NCBI GenBank assembly: GCA_016287975.1
Contig: JAEEXV010000227.1
Location: 1-14,621 of the forward strand
Direction: 5' to 3'
DNA from: Lentisphaeria bacterium
GTDB lineage: Bacteria; Verrucomicrobiota; Lentisphaeria; Oligosphaerales; Oligosphaeraceae
DNA: 14,621 bases
Positions within the stretch are counted from its first letter, which is position 1. Each line of letters begins with the position of its first letter. The translations under genes and the position numbers were made by a program. Shown in pieces: positions 7,584 to 14,181 of the stretch. The notes below the pieces were generated by a model. It saw nothing but the letters and a program-made list of their open reading frames with translations. It made no database searches and was not told where the DNA came from.

Positions 7584-7620
7584 TCCGCATTCCCCACCCA
7601 CAAACGAAGGATTTCCTCCC

Positions 7621-8856
7621 ATGCTCGACTTCCAGGTCAAATACGACATCGCCGTCGCAGGCGCGGGTGTCGCGGGCGTCGCGGCGGCCTTGGCGGCCGC
7701 CCGCCGCGGCCACCGCGTCGCGCTCATCGAGAAGCAGACGCTGATCGGGGGGCTGGCGACCTCTGGCCTCGTCTACGTCTATCTGCCGCTGTGCGACGGC
7801 CACGGCACCCAGGTCACCTTCGGCATCGCCGAGGAACTCCTTCGCCATAGCCTCGAATACTCCCCGTTCGACCTGCCCAGGCGCTGGGGCGGCCTCGACG
7901 ACAACACTGGCGACGCCGAAAACGACGAACGCCGCTTCCGTTGCTGCTTCTCCCCCGCTGGATTCACCCTCTCCCTCGACGCCCTCCTCCGCGACGCGAA
8001 CGTCGACCTCTGGCTCGACACCCGCGTCTGCGCCGCACGCCTCGCCAAGGACGGCAAGGTCGCCTCCCTCGACGTCGAAAACTCATCAGGCCACGGCCTC
8101 ATCCGCGCGCGGCAGTTCGTCGACGCGACAGGCGAGGCCACCATCGTCCGACGCGCGGGCGGCGCCACCGAGACCGACCAGAACTTCGCGACCCTCTGGA
8201 TGCTGGAGCGCGCCCCCCTCCCGCCCGACCGCCCGCCGCACTACTACTTCACCGATGCGACGCACATCCAGGCCTGGGGACGCTTCAACGAGGAGGGCCG
8301 CGTCAAGGGCGATCCCCGCGAAGGCAGGACCGTCACCGACTTCATCCGCGACGGCTGGCAATACGCGCGCGACTACTACCGCGCCTCCTACGCCTCAGGC
8401 CAGGCCGACCGCCACACCCACTATCCGCTGCATCTGCCCGCCATGCCGCAACTGCGCAAGATCGCCCGCATCCACGGCATTGAGACGCTCGACACTGGCT
8501 CCGAGTGGAAGCGCGCGGATTCCTCCGTCGGCCTCTATGCCGACTGGCGCCGTCCAGGAAAGGTCTACGAGACCCCCTATGGTGCCCTGCTCCCGAAGGA
8601 TGTCCGCGGCGTCCTCGCCGCGGGACGCTGCATCAGCGCCGCTGGCGACGCCTGGGAATCCTATCGCGTCATCCCCGCCGCCGCCATGACTGGCGAGGTC
8701 GCGGGCGTCGCCGCATCCCTCGCCGTCGAACAGCGGCGCGACGCATCCGAATTCACCCCGAACCAAATCCGCGCCGAACTGCGCAAAAACCATTTCCGCT
8801 TCCGCTTCGAGGAAGTCGGCCTTCAACGCCCGCCGCGCAATCCCCGCGCCCGATAA
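7621..8856 (+). CDS. FAD-dependent oxidoreductase (FAD_oxidored type)
   Basis: A flavoprotein with an N-terminal FAD-binding Rossmann fold: YDIAVAGAGVAG (residues 8-19, GxGxxG), AALAAARRGHRVALIEKQ ending in the acidic ribose-binding E37, then GGLATSGLV (43-51), typical of the PF12831 family. The C-terminus holds the second FAD motif, GVLAAGRCISAAGDAWESYR followed by VIPAAAMTGEVAGVAA. The substrate is unknown. Members of this family in carbohydrate-degrading bacteria are often near glycoside hydrolases, as here. At 411 aa it is slightly short but looks complete. ATG 7621 is chosen over ATG 7573 because GAAGGA lies 9 nt before it and the Rossmann strand begins 8 residues in; 7573 would fall inside the promoter box. 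It is transcribed alone and divergently from the hydrolase-like gene. REP-like hairpins begin 10 nt after the stop. Confidence 0.88.
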   Translation: MLDFQVKYDIAVAGAGVAGVAAALAAARRGHRVALIEKQTLIGGLATSGLVYVYLPLCDGHGTQVTFGIAEELLRHSLEYSPFDLPRRWGGLDDNTGDAENDERRFRCCFSPAGFTLSLDALLRDANVDLWLDTRVCAARLAKDGKVASLDVENSSGHGLIRARQFVDATGEATIVRRAGGATETDQNFATLWMLERAPLPPDRPPHYYFTDATHIQAWGRFNEEGRVKGDPREGRTVTDFIRDGWQYARDYYRASYASGQADRHTHYPLHLPAMPQLRKIARIHGIETLDTGSEWKRADSSVGLYADWRRPGKVYETPYGALLPKDVRGVLAAGRCISAAGDAWESYRVIPAAAMTGEVAGVAASLAVEQRRDASEFTPNQIRAELRKNHFRFRFEEVGLQRPPRNPRAR

Positions 8857-8865
8857 GCCGCCGAC

Positions 8866-8892
8866 GGGAGGGCCGCGCTCCTGCGCGGCCGA
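8866..8892 (+). repeat. REP-like hairpin, copy 1
   Basis: GGGAG followed by GGCCGCG-CTCCTG-CGCGGCC (stem 8871-8877 with 8884-8890) and GA. It is identical over 27 nt to 8932-8958. It starts 10 nt after the oxidoreductase stop and could stabilise or end that transcript. Confidence 0.8.
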
Positions 8893-8931
8893 CCAGCCCC
8901 CATATTGCGCAGGCCACGATTTGCCGACCAA

Positions 8932-8958
8932 GGGAGGGCCGCGCTCCTGCGCGGCCGA
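8932..8958 (+). repeat. REP-like hairpin, copy 2
   Basis: An exact 27-nt direct repeat of 8866-8892, 66 nt further on, with the same 7-bp stem and CTCCTG loop (8937-8956). The flanks also agree in part: CCGAC upstream, and CAGC after GAC or GAT downstream. Confidence 0.8.
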
Positions 8959-8962
8959 TCAG

Positions 8963-8980
8963 CGCACAATCATGCGCGGC
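8963..8980 (+). repeat. Degenerate REP-like unit CGCACAATCATGCGCGGC
   Basis: An 18-nt unit repeated at 8999-9016 with a single difference (A8972 versus C9008). Its right half, TGCGCGGC, matches the right half of the two stronger hairpins, while the left arm is shortened. Confidence 0.6.
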
Positions 8981-8998
8981 ATACGATTCGACAACCAA

Positions 8999-9016
8999 CG
9001 CACAATCCTGCGCGGC
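8999..9016 (+). repeat. Degenerate REP-like unit CGCACAATCCTGCGCGGC
   Basis: Second copy of the 18-nt unit, carrying CCTGCGCGGC as in the full REP-like hairpins. It is followed by CCTATTATCAGCGC, after which similarity to the repeats ends. Confidence 0.6.
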
Positions 9017-9075
9017 CCTATTATCAGCGCTTTCCGCCCGGGGGCGGTGCGCAACCTGCTGTCGGCGTGGGGATC

Positions 9076-9134
9076 CCGGACTGCAAACTCCCGATGGAGA
9101 GCTCGACAGGCTCAGGGTCGCGCAAGCAGTCCGG
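9076..9134. repeat. Nine-bp inverted repeat CCGGACTGC/GCAGTCCGG with internal hairpins
   Basis: Perfect arms at 9076-9084 and 9126-9134 enclose 41 nt that contain CTCC-CGAT-GGAG (9088-9099) and GAGC...GCTC (9099-9113, sharing one base). The whole can fold as a multi-branched structure. It lies 3' of the transposase, where IS1111-subgroup elements carry their guide RNA. Confidence 0.6.
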
Positions 9135-9360
9135 AAAGGGTTGCGTGTCGTTCATCCGCTCTGGCTGGGATGGCGTTGCCGGCACGCGGGGCATTGCTCA
9201 CGGGGGATGCATGCCGCAGAAGATGGCAGGCTGGGTGGCTTCGGCGCGGCGGGGGCGTCCCGGGCCGGGCCGGCGAGAATGGGCCCCATTGCTCGTCGGA
9301 GCCGGTCCGGACGGCCCCCCCCCCCGGCGGCTTTCGGGCGCGCGATGTCCATGTCCGGGC

Positions 9361-10560
9361 TCAGGCCTTCAGGCCGGGCGCCTCCTCGAAGACGACGCCG
9401 GGCATGAGCGCGTCCTCCTCGTCGGCGGAGGCCGCCTGCTCGGCGGCCTTGACGCAGACGCGGGGGATTCCGCCTTTCCGGGGCTCCGCCTCCGGCCCGG
9501 GGTGCCGCTCCTGGAAAAGCCGGGCGTCGCAGGGCTTTCGGCTGCGCAGGACCGCGTGGACGACGAAGAGCAGCTTTCTGGCGACGGCGACGATCCCGCG
9601 CGTCTTCCGGTGCCTCCGGCACTGGCGGCAGAAAAGCGCGCACAGCGCCGGGTCCCGCCCCGCCGCGATCCAGGCCGCCTGGATGAGCAGGTAGTGGAGC
9701 TCCTTCTTCTTGCGCTCCCCGCTCGCCTTCGCCCGCTCGCCCTCGCCGCTGCCGTTCAGGTGCGGCGAGAGCCCCACGTAGGACGCCAGGTGGTTCCGGG
9801 TGGGGAAGCGCGAGATGTCCCCCAGCTCCGCCTGGATGACGGACGCCGCCCTCGGGCCGATCCCGGGGATGGATGTCAGCAGCCCGACATCCTCGGAGAA
9901 GCCCAGCTCCTTCTGGAGACGGCGCTCGTCGGCGATGACCCGCGCGCGCTCCTCCCGGAGAAAGCGGAGCTGCCGGACGAGGCTCGGCGTCTCCGGGTCG
10001 TCGTCCGCCGCCTCCTCCGACTCGAGCTCGCGCAGGGCTGCGTTGGTGAGACGCCCGGGCACGGGGCGCAGCCCGTGGAAGTAGATCGCCCCCTTGAGCT
10101 GGTTGCCGCATCTGGTCGCCGCGTCGCGGATCTGGGTCTCGCGGCGGACCAGGCCGCGCATCCGTTCCTGCGCGAGGGACGGGACGTCGATGCAATGCAG
10201 GTCCCCGGCCTCAAGGTGCCTGGCCAGCTTCCGGCAGTCCAGCCGGTCGCATTTGAAGGCGCGCTCCCGCCCGCTCGTCGGCACGTCCGCCGGGTTGACC
10301 ACGATGTTGTCGAAGCCCGCCGACACCAGCGCGCGGTGCGCCTGGAAGCCGCAGAACCCCGCCTCGTAGACGCTGTGGAACCTCGCCCCGGGGAAGCTGG
10401 AGCGCAGCGTGGAGACGATTCCGGCGACGTCGCCCGGCGCGTGGAACGCCTTCGCCTGGACGCCGCTTATGCGGACGCAGACCTCCCAGCTCGACTTGTG
10501 GACGTCAAAGCCGCAGTAGACATCCTGGCCGGAAAAAGAAGTCGTGCTACATTGTGTCAT
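9361..10560 (-). CDS. IS110-family DEDD transposase
   Basis: The protein catalyses excision and insertion of the element, guided in characterised IS110 members by a bridge RNA. Seen: RuvC-like DEDD residues D19 in YCGFDVHKSSW, E66 in YEAGFCGF, and D105 and D108 in KCDRLDCRKLAR. A helical region with ER-rich segments follows (about 125-215), then the Transposase_20 domain, LLTSIPGIGPRAASVI onward to FPTRNHLASYVGLSPHLNGSGEG, where the conserved serine is expected. The length of 399 aa is full. The C-terminal 50 residues are an extra tail. ATG 10560 is preceded by AAGGAGGAGG (10570-10579) at 9 nt, a strong ribosome site. The start codon overlaps a 12-nt sequence that has a perfect complement about 100 nt upstream in the leader, so translation may be structure-controlled. 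The gene looks intact and potentially active. Confidence 0.94.
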   Translation of the reverse strand: MTQCSTTSFSGQDVYCGFDVHKSSWEVCVRISGVQAKAFHAPGDVAGIVSTLRSSFPGARFHSVYEAGFCGFQAHRALVSAGFDNIVVNPADVPTSGRERAFKCDRLDCRKLARHLEAGDLHCIDVPSLAQERMRGLVRRETQIRDAATRCGNQLKGAIYFHGLRPVPGRLTNAALRELESEEAADDDPETPSLVRQLRFLREERARVIADERRLQKELGFSEDVGLLTSIPGIGPRAASVIQAELGDISRFPTRNHLASYVGLSPHLNGSGEGERAKASGERKKKELHYLLIQAAWIAAGRDPALCALFCRQCRRHRKTRGIVAVARKLLFVVHAVLRSRKPCDARLFQERHPGPEAEPRKGGIPRVCVKAAEQAASADEEDALMPGVVFEEAPGLKA

Positions 10561-10676
10561 GGGCTGATGCCTCCTCCTTCAGTGTTCAGGGCTCGTTGGG
10601 TTCGAGTCGCGTGGCGGAACTGCAGCCTGCAGGGCGCCACCCCTAATGTAGCACTAGGGCTGGAGCATCAGCCCAT
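10559..10676. repeat. Two crossed perfect inverted repeats around the transposase start
   Basis: ATGGGCTGATGC (10559-10570) is the perfect complement of GCATCAGCCCAT (10665-10676). GTGCTACATT (10544-10553, inside the gene) is the perfect complement of AATGTAGCAC (10645-10654). The order of the arms interleaves, so both pairings together would give a pseudoknot; otherwise they are alternatives. One arm covers the first two bases of the ATG and abuts the ribosome site. Confidence 0.75.
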
Positions 10677-10720
10677 TCCGTTTCGCTCAAAACGCGCGGA
10701 ATGGCCCCGTGAAAACGGGC
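10585..10720 (-). ncRNA. Structured transposase leader, candidate IS110 bridge RNA
   Basis: Read on the - strand, consecutive hairpins are: CCCGT-TTTC-ACGGG (10706-10719); CCATTC and CGTTT pairing with AAACG and GAATGG around loop TGAGCG (10673-10704); alternative stems GGGCT/AGCCC or CCCTA/TAGGG (10642-10675); GTGGCG-cc-CTGCA-ggc-TGCAG-ttc-CGCCAC (10611-10640); and CTCG/CGAG (10592-10606). About 130 nt of contiguous foldable, non-coding sequence just 5' of an IS110 transposase is where IS110-subgroup elements encode the bridge RNA. I cannot assign target and donor loops. It could instead be only an mRNA leader. Confidence 0.4.
10644..10653 (-). promoter_or_regulatory. Extended -10-like box TGCTACATTA upstream of the transposase
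   Basis: It differs by one base from the boxes at 3985-3994 and 7574-7583. Hexamer TACATT would start transcription near 10638, at the foot of the 6+5-bp hairpin, leaving a leader of about 78 nt. It overlaps the segment that is complementary to codons 3-6 of the transposase. Confidence 0.4.
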
Positions 10721-10802
10721 AACACTTTTAACATATCAACTCCCGTTGCCTCATAATCCAGGCCAGTGCAGGAGGGGCGCATCCTGAAATTCCCCATCTG
10801 GT

Positions 10803-12386
10803 TCATGAACGATCTATCGCCTCGAAAATCGCCCAGATCCAACTAATAAGAAACGCGTAAACCCAAAAACAACCTGCAAACCACACCCCCACATGCAGGA
10901 GAAACCTGACATACCTCTTTGCGTAGAGGTCATGGATGCCCAGCGCACCCGTCAAGGGGAAAATCGCCAAAAGAACATACAGACAACCCAGTTTCTTCGG
11001 GGCGTCCGTCCCAGCAGGCTTGGCGAATGCGGACGCATGGGATCTGCCAGCCTCCGCCGCAGCCTGGCGGAAGGCCGCCTCCGCCGCCTCCCAGCCCCCC
11101 GCCGCCTCCGAGAAACGCTGCAATGCAAAGGCCGCCTCCCCGCCTGCCGCCGCGCCCTCCCCTTCCTGGAAGAGTGCCGCCGCGTCCGTCTCCGCATGCG
11201 CGGCCTGCGCCTGGCGGCGCGCCGCATCCATTGCCTTCCGCGCCTGCTGGGCGCGTTTCCGCGACGGCTCATTCGCCAGCAGCCACTCCGCCTCCTCCTT
11301 CGCCTTTCGGAAGGCCGCCACGGCGTGCGCTGGGGAATGGCCCGCCAGCGCAAGCCGCCCCGTCTCCATCGCCTCCGCATAGCCATCCAAATGCGCGCCA
11401 AAGCCCCCCTCGCGATCGACAATCGCCGCGATCTGCCCGCGATGAACATTCAACCACCCCTGCAATCGCAGCAACTCCCCCTGCTCATCCCTTGAATCCC
11501 TTGAATCCCTTGAATCTCTTCCCCCCAGCGCGGCGATGAACTCGCCGCACGACGCGAAGCGCTCCCCTGGCTCCTTCGCGAGCGCGCGCGCCAGCGCCGC
11601 CCATGCATCCTCTGGCAAGCCCGCGATGCGCGCGGGCGCCTCCTTCAGCACAGCCTCGCGCAGCACGGCAATCCCATCCCCCTCGAACGGCGGATACCCC
11701 GCCAGCAGTTCGTAGGCCGTCGCCGCCAGCGCATATTGATCGGCGGCGCCATCAACATGGCGTCCGCGCCACTGCTCCGGGGCCATATACGCCGCCGTCC
11801 CGCTGGTCTCCTGCCGATTCATCGACACACGCGACATCGAACTGCGGATCTGCGCCGCCAGCCCGAAATCCAGCACCTTCACCCGATCGCCGACGCCCGC
11901 CATCAGGTTCGCGGGCTTGATGTCACGGTGCGCCACCCCCTCCCCGTGCGCATAGTCGAGCGCGTCCGCGACCTGCCCCAGCAACCGCACCACGCGCTCC
12001 AGCGGCAACTTCTTCTCCCGCCGCACCAGCCGCCGCAAATCCTCGCCAGACGCCACGTCCATCACCAGGAAATAGTCGCCTGTGCCTGGATCCTGCTCCA
12101 GCATGCGGCACAGCGCGATGTTCTGGTGGACCAGCTTCGCCACCAACTGGAAGTTCTCCCGCACCGTCTCCATCTCCACGGCGCTGTGCGACAGTTCCTG
12201 CGGCAACTCCTTGATCGCCACCTCCATCCCGCCAGTGCGGTCGAAGCACTTCCACACCACCCCCATGCCGCCGCGGCCCAGTTCCGACAGAATCTCGTAG
12301 CGCCCCAGCAGCACATCGCCGACACGGCGCGAAGCCCCGCCCACGCCCTGCGTATGCATGGAGATTTCCACACTGTCGTCCATCAT
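10803..12386 (-). CDS. Membrane Ser/Thr protein kinase with C-terminal TM2 domain
   Basis: A Hanks-type kinase (527 aa). Domain about 30-285: glycine loop ELGRGGMGVVWK, VAIK with K59, catalytic HRDIKPAN (153-160), DFG (173-175), and activation segment rich in S/T ending MAPEQW (201-206). A DSR tripeptide repeat (291-299) links to an alanine-rich helical region (about 330-450). The C-terminal 65 residues form a TM2 domain with two hydrophobic helices (LYVLLAIFPLTGALGIHDLY, then VGVWFAGCFWVYAFLISWIW). The kinase should therefore be membrane-anchored near its C-terminus, with its catalytic part in the cytoplasm. ATG 12386 is chosen over GTG 12416 and ATG 12407 because AGAGAAGGA lies 9 nt upstream. 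The preceding gene ends 26 nt before this start, so the two are likely cotranscribed and the neighbour is a candidate substrate. Kinase motifs are all intact, and activity is expected. Confidence 0.93.
   Translation of the reverse strand: MMDDSVEISMHTQGVGGASRRVGDVLLGRYEILSELGRGGMGVVWKCFDRTGGMEVAIKELPQELSHSAVEMETVRENFQLVAKLVHQNIALCRMLEQDPGTGDYFLVMDVASGEDLRRLVRREKKLPLERVVRLLGQVADALDYAHGEGVAHRDIKPANLMAGVGDRVKVLDFGLAAQIRSSMSRVSMNRQETSGTAAYMAPEQWRGRHVDGAADQYALAATAYELLAGYPPFEGDGIAVLREAVLKEAPARIAGLPEDAWAALARALAKEPGERFASCGEFIAALGGRDSRDSRDSRDEQGELLRLQGWLNVHRGQIAAIVDREGGFGAHLDGYAEAMETGRLALAGHSPAHAVAAFRKAKEEAEWLLANEPSRKRAQQARKAMDAARRQAQAAHAETDAAALFQEGEGAAAGGEAAFALQRFSEAAGGWEAAEAAFRQAAAEAGRSHASAFAKPAGTDAPKKLGCLYVLLAIFPLTGALGIHDLYAKRYVRFLLHVGVWFAGCFWVYAFLISWIWAIFEAIDRS
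11491..11517. repeat. Three tandem 9-bp units CTTGAATCC inside the kinase gene
   Basis: Units at 11491-11499, 11500-11508 and 11509-11517 (last base T). On the coding strand each gives one DSR tripeptide in the linker after the kinase domain. The unit length is a multiple of 3, so copy-number change would alter linker length without a frameshift. Confidence 0.85.
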
Positions 12387-12412
12387 GCTGTCTGGTCCTT
12401 CTCTCATCGAAG

Positions 12413-14074
12413 TCACATGGGCGCAAGGTTCTCTTGCCCATTCCCATTGTCAGCCGACCGTGTCTGCGGCTGGTCGGCACCTGACCGCTTCCCGCTCGAA
12501 AGCACACAGGTCCGCCGCGTCACCACATCCGCCAGTTCCTCCTGGGCCTTCCCGTCGCCGCGATTCGACGCGCGCTCCAGCCAATACCTCGCCTTCTCTG
12601 GATTCTCAGGCACGCCACGCCCGTATTTGTAGCATTTGCCAAGATACCGCTCCGCCTTGTAGTCGCCGACATCCGCAGAGGGCCGCAGCAACTTCACCGC
12701 CTCCGCATAGTCCCGCACCACCCCAAGGCCACCGTAGTAGCAGAGCGCCAAGTCGCGCTCGCCATGCCGACAGCCCTGCCCCGCCGCCTTCCGAAACCAC
12801 GCCACCGCCTTCGCATAGTCCTTCCGCTGGTAATAATGCACCCCCAGACGATCCTGCGCCGACGCCAGCCCCTGCCCCGCCGCCCGCGAAAACCACTTCT
12901 CCGCCTCCGCGTAGTTCTTCTGCTTGTGGAAATGAAGCCCCAGCTTCTCCTGCGCAGGCGCATACCCCTTTTCCGCCGACTGCATCAGCAATTCCAGGGC
13001 GCGCGCAGGATCCTGCCAGTCCAAATGCCCGCTCAATTCAAACTGCCCGACCGCGCCCCCGTTGTCCGCGCGCCACGTGACCTCCGCCCAGTCTGGATTG
13101 ACCGCAGGGCCCTGCTTCTTCGCCAGCCGATCCGCCGCCAGCGCCGCCACCCGATTCAGAAACTCCTGCGTGTTCAATTGCTCCAGGGACTGCAACTCCA
13201 ATTCAATGCGGCGACGTTCCGCCTCCGTCTTCACCTTCTCCAGTTCCATCTTCTGGCGTTCCACCTCGTCGCGGATGCGCTGCTGCTCCCTTTCCCGTTC
13301 GCGGTCTTCCATCGCGGCCTGCCATTCCGCCTGCGCCTGCTCATTCTGCCAGCGCGCCTGGTTCAACGCCAACTGCGCCTGCGCCTTCGCCGCCTCCCCC
13401 TGCGCCTCAATCACCTCCAGGCGCTTTTTCTGCTCCAGCAACTCCCCCTCGCGCGCCGCCTGCTCCAGCTTGCATTGGTGAACCTGCTCCTGCTGCCGCT
13501 TCTCCTCTTTCCGGCGCCTGCACTCCGAGGTCTCCGACACCTTGAACGAGCAGACTCGGCAAATCCTCAGCCAAGGCGGAAGCACACTGTCAAGGCCGGC
13601 TGCGGACCAGTCCACCTGCGCCGCCCCCATCCCCAGCAAATCCTGACGGCTCGACGCCGACGCCAGCACCGAGTGAACCACCGCCTGCAAATCATAGCGA
13701 GGCGAAAGCAACTCCCGCGTCAGCCACTCCGACGTGAACGCCGCCCCCGCCTCCGCATTCGCCAGGATATCCGCCAGCCCCGAGCCTTCCTCCCCCAGCG
13801 ACAGGTCATCCACGCGGGCATCCATCGTCATTTCCACATCCACTGGGTCCTCGCCTTCCTTCAGCGGCTCGTTCAGCCATTGCAGCGACAGCGGGAACTC
13901 CGTGCACGAAACGCCGTAGATGCGATGCCCCGCCTTGCGCCATTGCTTCAATTCATCCGGCCGAATCGAAGCCAACTTGCAAGCCCGTTCGCCATGTTCC
14001 CCCACCACCAGCGCATACATCCCATAGCCGCATTCGCATGCGCAGTCCTTGTCCCAACGCTGAATGAACTCCAT
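12413..14074 (-). CDS. Coiled-coil protein with C-terminal Sel1-like repeats; N-domain possibly SPFH-like
   Basis: A 553-aa protein, probable partner of the downstream kinase. Residues 1-180 form a mixed alpha/beta domain with a cysteine cluster (CACECG, 11-16; CRVC, 172-175). Its pattern (TEFPLSLQW, VDVEMTMDARVDD, then DLQAVVHSVLAS) is loosely reminiscent of SPFH/Band-7 domains, a weak resemblance. About 183-320 is a long highly charged K/E/R/Q coiled coil (EDREREREQQRIRDEVERQK region). About 355-515 holds four to five Sel1-like repeats (ALELLMQSAEKGYAPAQEKL, AEKWFSRAAGQGLASAQDRL, AVAWFRKAAGQG, AVKLLRPSADVGDYKAERYL, ARYWLERASNRGDGKAQEEL), a protein-binding solenoid. There is no signal peptide or membrane segment. 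The ATG at 14074 is used because AAAGGGGA (14083-14090) lies 8 nt upstream; in-frame sequence up to 14263 looks non-coding. The role is probably scaffold or adaptor, which is inferred. Confidence 0.82.
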   Translation of the reverse strand: MEFIQRWDKDCACECGYGMYALVVGEHGERACKLASIRPDELKQWRKAGHRIYGVSCTEFPLSLQWLNEPLKEGEDPVDVEMTMDARVDDLSLGEEGSGLADILANAEAGAAFTSEWLTRELLSPRYDLQAVVHSVLASASSRQDLLGMGAAQVDWSAAGLDSVLPPWLRICRVCSFKVSETSECRRRKEEKRQQEQVHQCKLEQAAREGELLEQKKRLEVIEAQGEAAKAQAQLALNQARWQNEQAQAEWQAAMEDREREREQQRIRDEVERQKMELEKVKTEAERRRIELELQSLEQLNTQEFLNRVAALAADRLAKKQGPAVNPDWAEVTWRADNGGAVGQFELSGHLDWQDPARALELLMQSAEKGYAPAQEKLGLHFHKQKNYAEAEKWFSRAAGQGLASAQDRLGVHYYQRKDYAKAVAWFRKAAGQGCRHGERDLALCYYGGLGVVRDYAEAVKLLRPSADVGDYKAERYLGKCYKYGRGVPENPEKARYWLERASNRGDGKAQEELADVVTRRTCVLSSGKRSGADQPQTRSADNGNGQENLAPM

Positions 14075-14181
14075 CGAAATATTCCCCTTTCCCTGTCTGT
14101 GAAGTCCCCTCCCCCCTCGGCGCCAATCGGATTTCATCCCCCCCTGGAAACGCCAGCGGCGCGGGCGCCTGGCGACTGCGG

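Larger units (their letters stand above)
7188..7620. other. Divergent intergenic region rich in hairpins
   Basis: This 433-nt stretch lies between the hydrolase-like gene (-) and the oxidoreductase gene (+). No gene is supported. From left to right it holds the ribosome site and TATATT box of the - strand gene; CCCC-ATAC-GGGG (7272-7283); GGCGGC-AATC-GCCGCC (7282-7297); two inverted copies of the GCCACGGCG hairpin (7320-7341 and 7428-7449) bracketing a CGAGCCT/AGGCTCG hairpin (7349-7375); and the promoter-like box and ribosome site of the + strand gene. Confidence 0.6.
8857..9360. other. Gene-free region: REP-like hairpin cluster and 3' flank of the IS110 transposase
   Basis: This 504-nt stretch has no gene I can support. 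The left third (8866-9016) is a cluster of related short hairpins. The middle has a 9-bp inverted repeat enclosing smaller hairpins (9076-9134). The right part holds a run of 11 C (9315-9325), 35 nt beyond the transposase stop. Part of it should be the 3' non-coding end of the insertion element, but I cannot fix the junction. Confidence 0.55.
9024..10735 (-). mobile_element. IS110-family insertion sequence (boundaries not resolved)
   Basis: The element consists of the transposase gene 9361-10560 plus non-coding flanks. IS110 elements lack conventional terminal inverted repeats, so the ends given are only outer estimates. The left limit is taken where the REP-like units stop, and the right limit where the structured leader ends. 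No target-site duplication is expected beyond a 2-nt core. Confidence 0.5.

Noticed and set aside
7573..7620. Upstream ATG at 7573 as the start of the flavoprotein
   Set aside because: It lies inside the TGCTATATTA box and lacks a ribosome site. ATG 7621 has GAAGGA 9 nt upstream and fits the Rossmann-fold N-terminus.
4242..7850. A 1202-codon open frame on the + strand
   Set aside because: It is antisense to the nucleotidyltransferase-like and hydrolase-like genes, is made mostly of R, A, V, H and D, and has no domain. It arises from GC-rich codons of the real genes and crosses a hairpin-filled intergenic region.
8857..9020. Repeated units considered as a CRISPR array
   Set aside because: Units differ in length and sequence, spacing is irregular (36-66 nt), each unit is a hairpin of REP type, and no cas gene is present.
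9024..9155. A 43-codon open frame on the - strand (ATG at 9155, stop TGA at 9024)
   Set aside because: It has no ribosome binding site and overlaps the structured inverted repeat. Length and composition are compatible with chance.
10591..10607. GGGTTCGAGTC resembles a tRNA T-arm
   Set aside because: The flanking bases do not form a 5-bp T-stem and no acceptor, D or anticodon arms can be placed around it.
8905..10731. A 608-codon open frame on the + strand
   Set aside because: It is antisense to the IS110 transposase and its flanks, has no recognisable motif and starts inside REP-like repeats.
10801..10810. Perfect palindrome GTTCATGAAC at the kinase stop codon
   Set aside because: Ten bases with no partner site nearby. 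It overlaps the stop codon and is likely coincidental.
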